Shown piece after piece: positions 63,874-64,000 of a DNA stretch of 64,000 bases; position 1 is the first letter of the stretch; every line of letters begins with the position of its first letter. The notes beneath the pieces are model-generated. The model did not search any database, had not been told where the DNA came from, and saw nothing but the letters and a program-made list of their open reading frames with translations. The translations under genes were made by a program, and so were the position numbers. The stretch is from Microlunatus sp. Gsoil 973 (lineage in GTDB: Bacteria > Actinomycetota > Actinomycetes > Propionibacteriales > Propionibacteriaceae): positions 3,782,001-3,846,000 of the forward strand of contig NZ_CP046122.1 of NCBI RefSeq assembly GCF_009707365.1, given 5' to 3'.

Positions 63874-64000
63874 GACACCGTCCCCGCGTGCTCGGCACCC
63901 GTTGGGAAGGCGGGCCGATGATCGGTTCGGTGATGGCGGACAGCCCAATCGGCGACGCCCAGATTGATCACCCAACCGGCTGCCTTGGCCAGGTCTGCGG
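63870..64000 (-). CDS. Partial gene entering from the window edge (C-terminal end only)
   Basis: The minus-strand frame from 63998 to the TGA at 63872-63870 reads ADLAKAAGWVINLGVADWAV then RHHRTDHRPAFPTGAEHAGT-VS. A hydrophobic stretch followed by a basic tail suggests the C-terminus of a membrane protein. The stop overlaps the GTG of the HLDDHWS-type gene, supporting that this is a real, co-translated gene whose start lies outside the window. Confidence 0.5.
   Translation of the reverse strand, partial: ADLAKAAGWVINLGVADWAVRHHRTDHRPAFPTGAEHAGTVS

Noticed and set aside
1-64000. tRNA, rRNA, CRISPR array, insertion sequence or prophage
   Set aside because: No cloverleaf with a T-loop, no rRNA core sequence, no regularly spaced repeats and no transposase, integrase or phage gene was found.

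Overview
The window is GC-rich, uses many GTG and TTG starts, and is packed with ATGA/GTGA overlaps. Together with actinobacterial-type families (CUT1 transporter without its own ATPase, ACR3 plus LMW-type ArsC, aa3 oxidase subunit I, the HLDDHWS-type small protein), this points to a free-living high-GC actinomycete. I cannot name the genus. No rRNA, tRNA, CRISPR array, transposase or phage gene was recognised.

Layout. (1) 206-5701: a giant secreted CSLREA/beta-helix/Ig-repeat surface protein. (2) 6066-14679: a tightly overlapping chemosensory operon: MCP, CheW, CheA-REC, CheB, CheR with a TPR module in another frame, a second CheW, a REC-GGDEF diguanylate cyclase and a rhomboid-like membrane protein. 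It has every component of the pseudomonad Wsp surface-sensing system. (3) 14835-15128: a small monooxygenase-fold protein. (4) 15326-20957 (minus): glycolate oxidase glcD-glcE-glcF followed by malic enzyme. (5) 21512-25057: arsenic resistance (arsR with two overlapping palindromic operators, a frameshifted ArsO-like flavoprotein with a Cys-rich tail, acr3, arsC). (6) 25149-28980: DinB-like protein, MarR beside an NmrA-like remnant, alpha/beta hydrolase, and SDR and TetR diverging from a perfect 16-bp palindrome. (7) 29105-40941: a catabolic island with RidA, a SelA-like PLP enzyme, two acetyl-xylan-esterase paralogues (one without its nucleophile), a small protein, a CUT1 sugar ABC transporter, a phytanoyl-CoA-dioxygenase-like oxygenase, an uncharacterised protein, a creatininase-family amidohydrolase and a GntR regulator. 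Three matching palindromes suggest that this GntR controls the island. (8) 41483-45886: a frameshifted sialidase-like protein and a secreted CehA/McbA-type PHP phosphoesterase. (9) 46259-51476: phosphotransferase, P-loop kinase, a frameshifted CdaR/PucR-type regulator, DUF488, universal stress protein and DksA/TraR protein. (10) 52049-54114: cytochrome oxidase subunit I with a coupled small ORF. (11) 54681-63059: a complete nine-gene A/V-type ATPase operon (order D-H-I-K-E-C-F-A-B) behind a 19-bp inverted repeat. (12) 63156-64000: MarR, a small actinobacterial protein and a partial gene.

Five genes are interrupted by what looks like a single-base indel (near 12238-12440, 22755-22761, 39119-39124, 41990-41994 and 48976-48980). 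Three of these sit exactly at C/G homopolymers and a fourth at CCCTTT. Adding or removing one base restores an exact codon count in each case, so sequencing or assembly error must be excluded before any of them is called a pseudogene.

The most notable systems are the Wsp-like c-di-GMP chemosensory operon beside a giant adhesin, the GntR-controlled catabolic island, and the operator-controlled V/A-ATPase operon.
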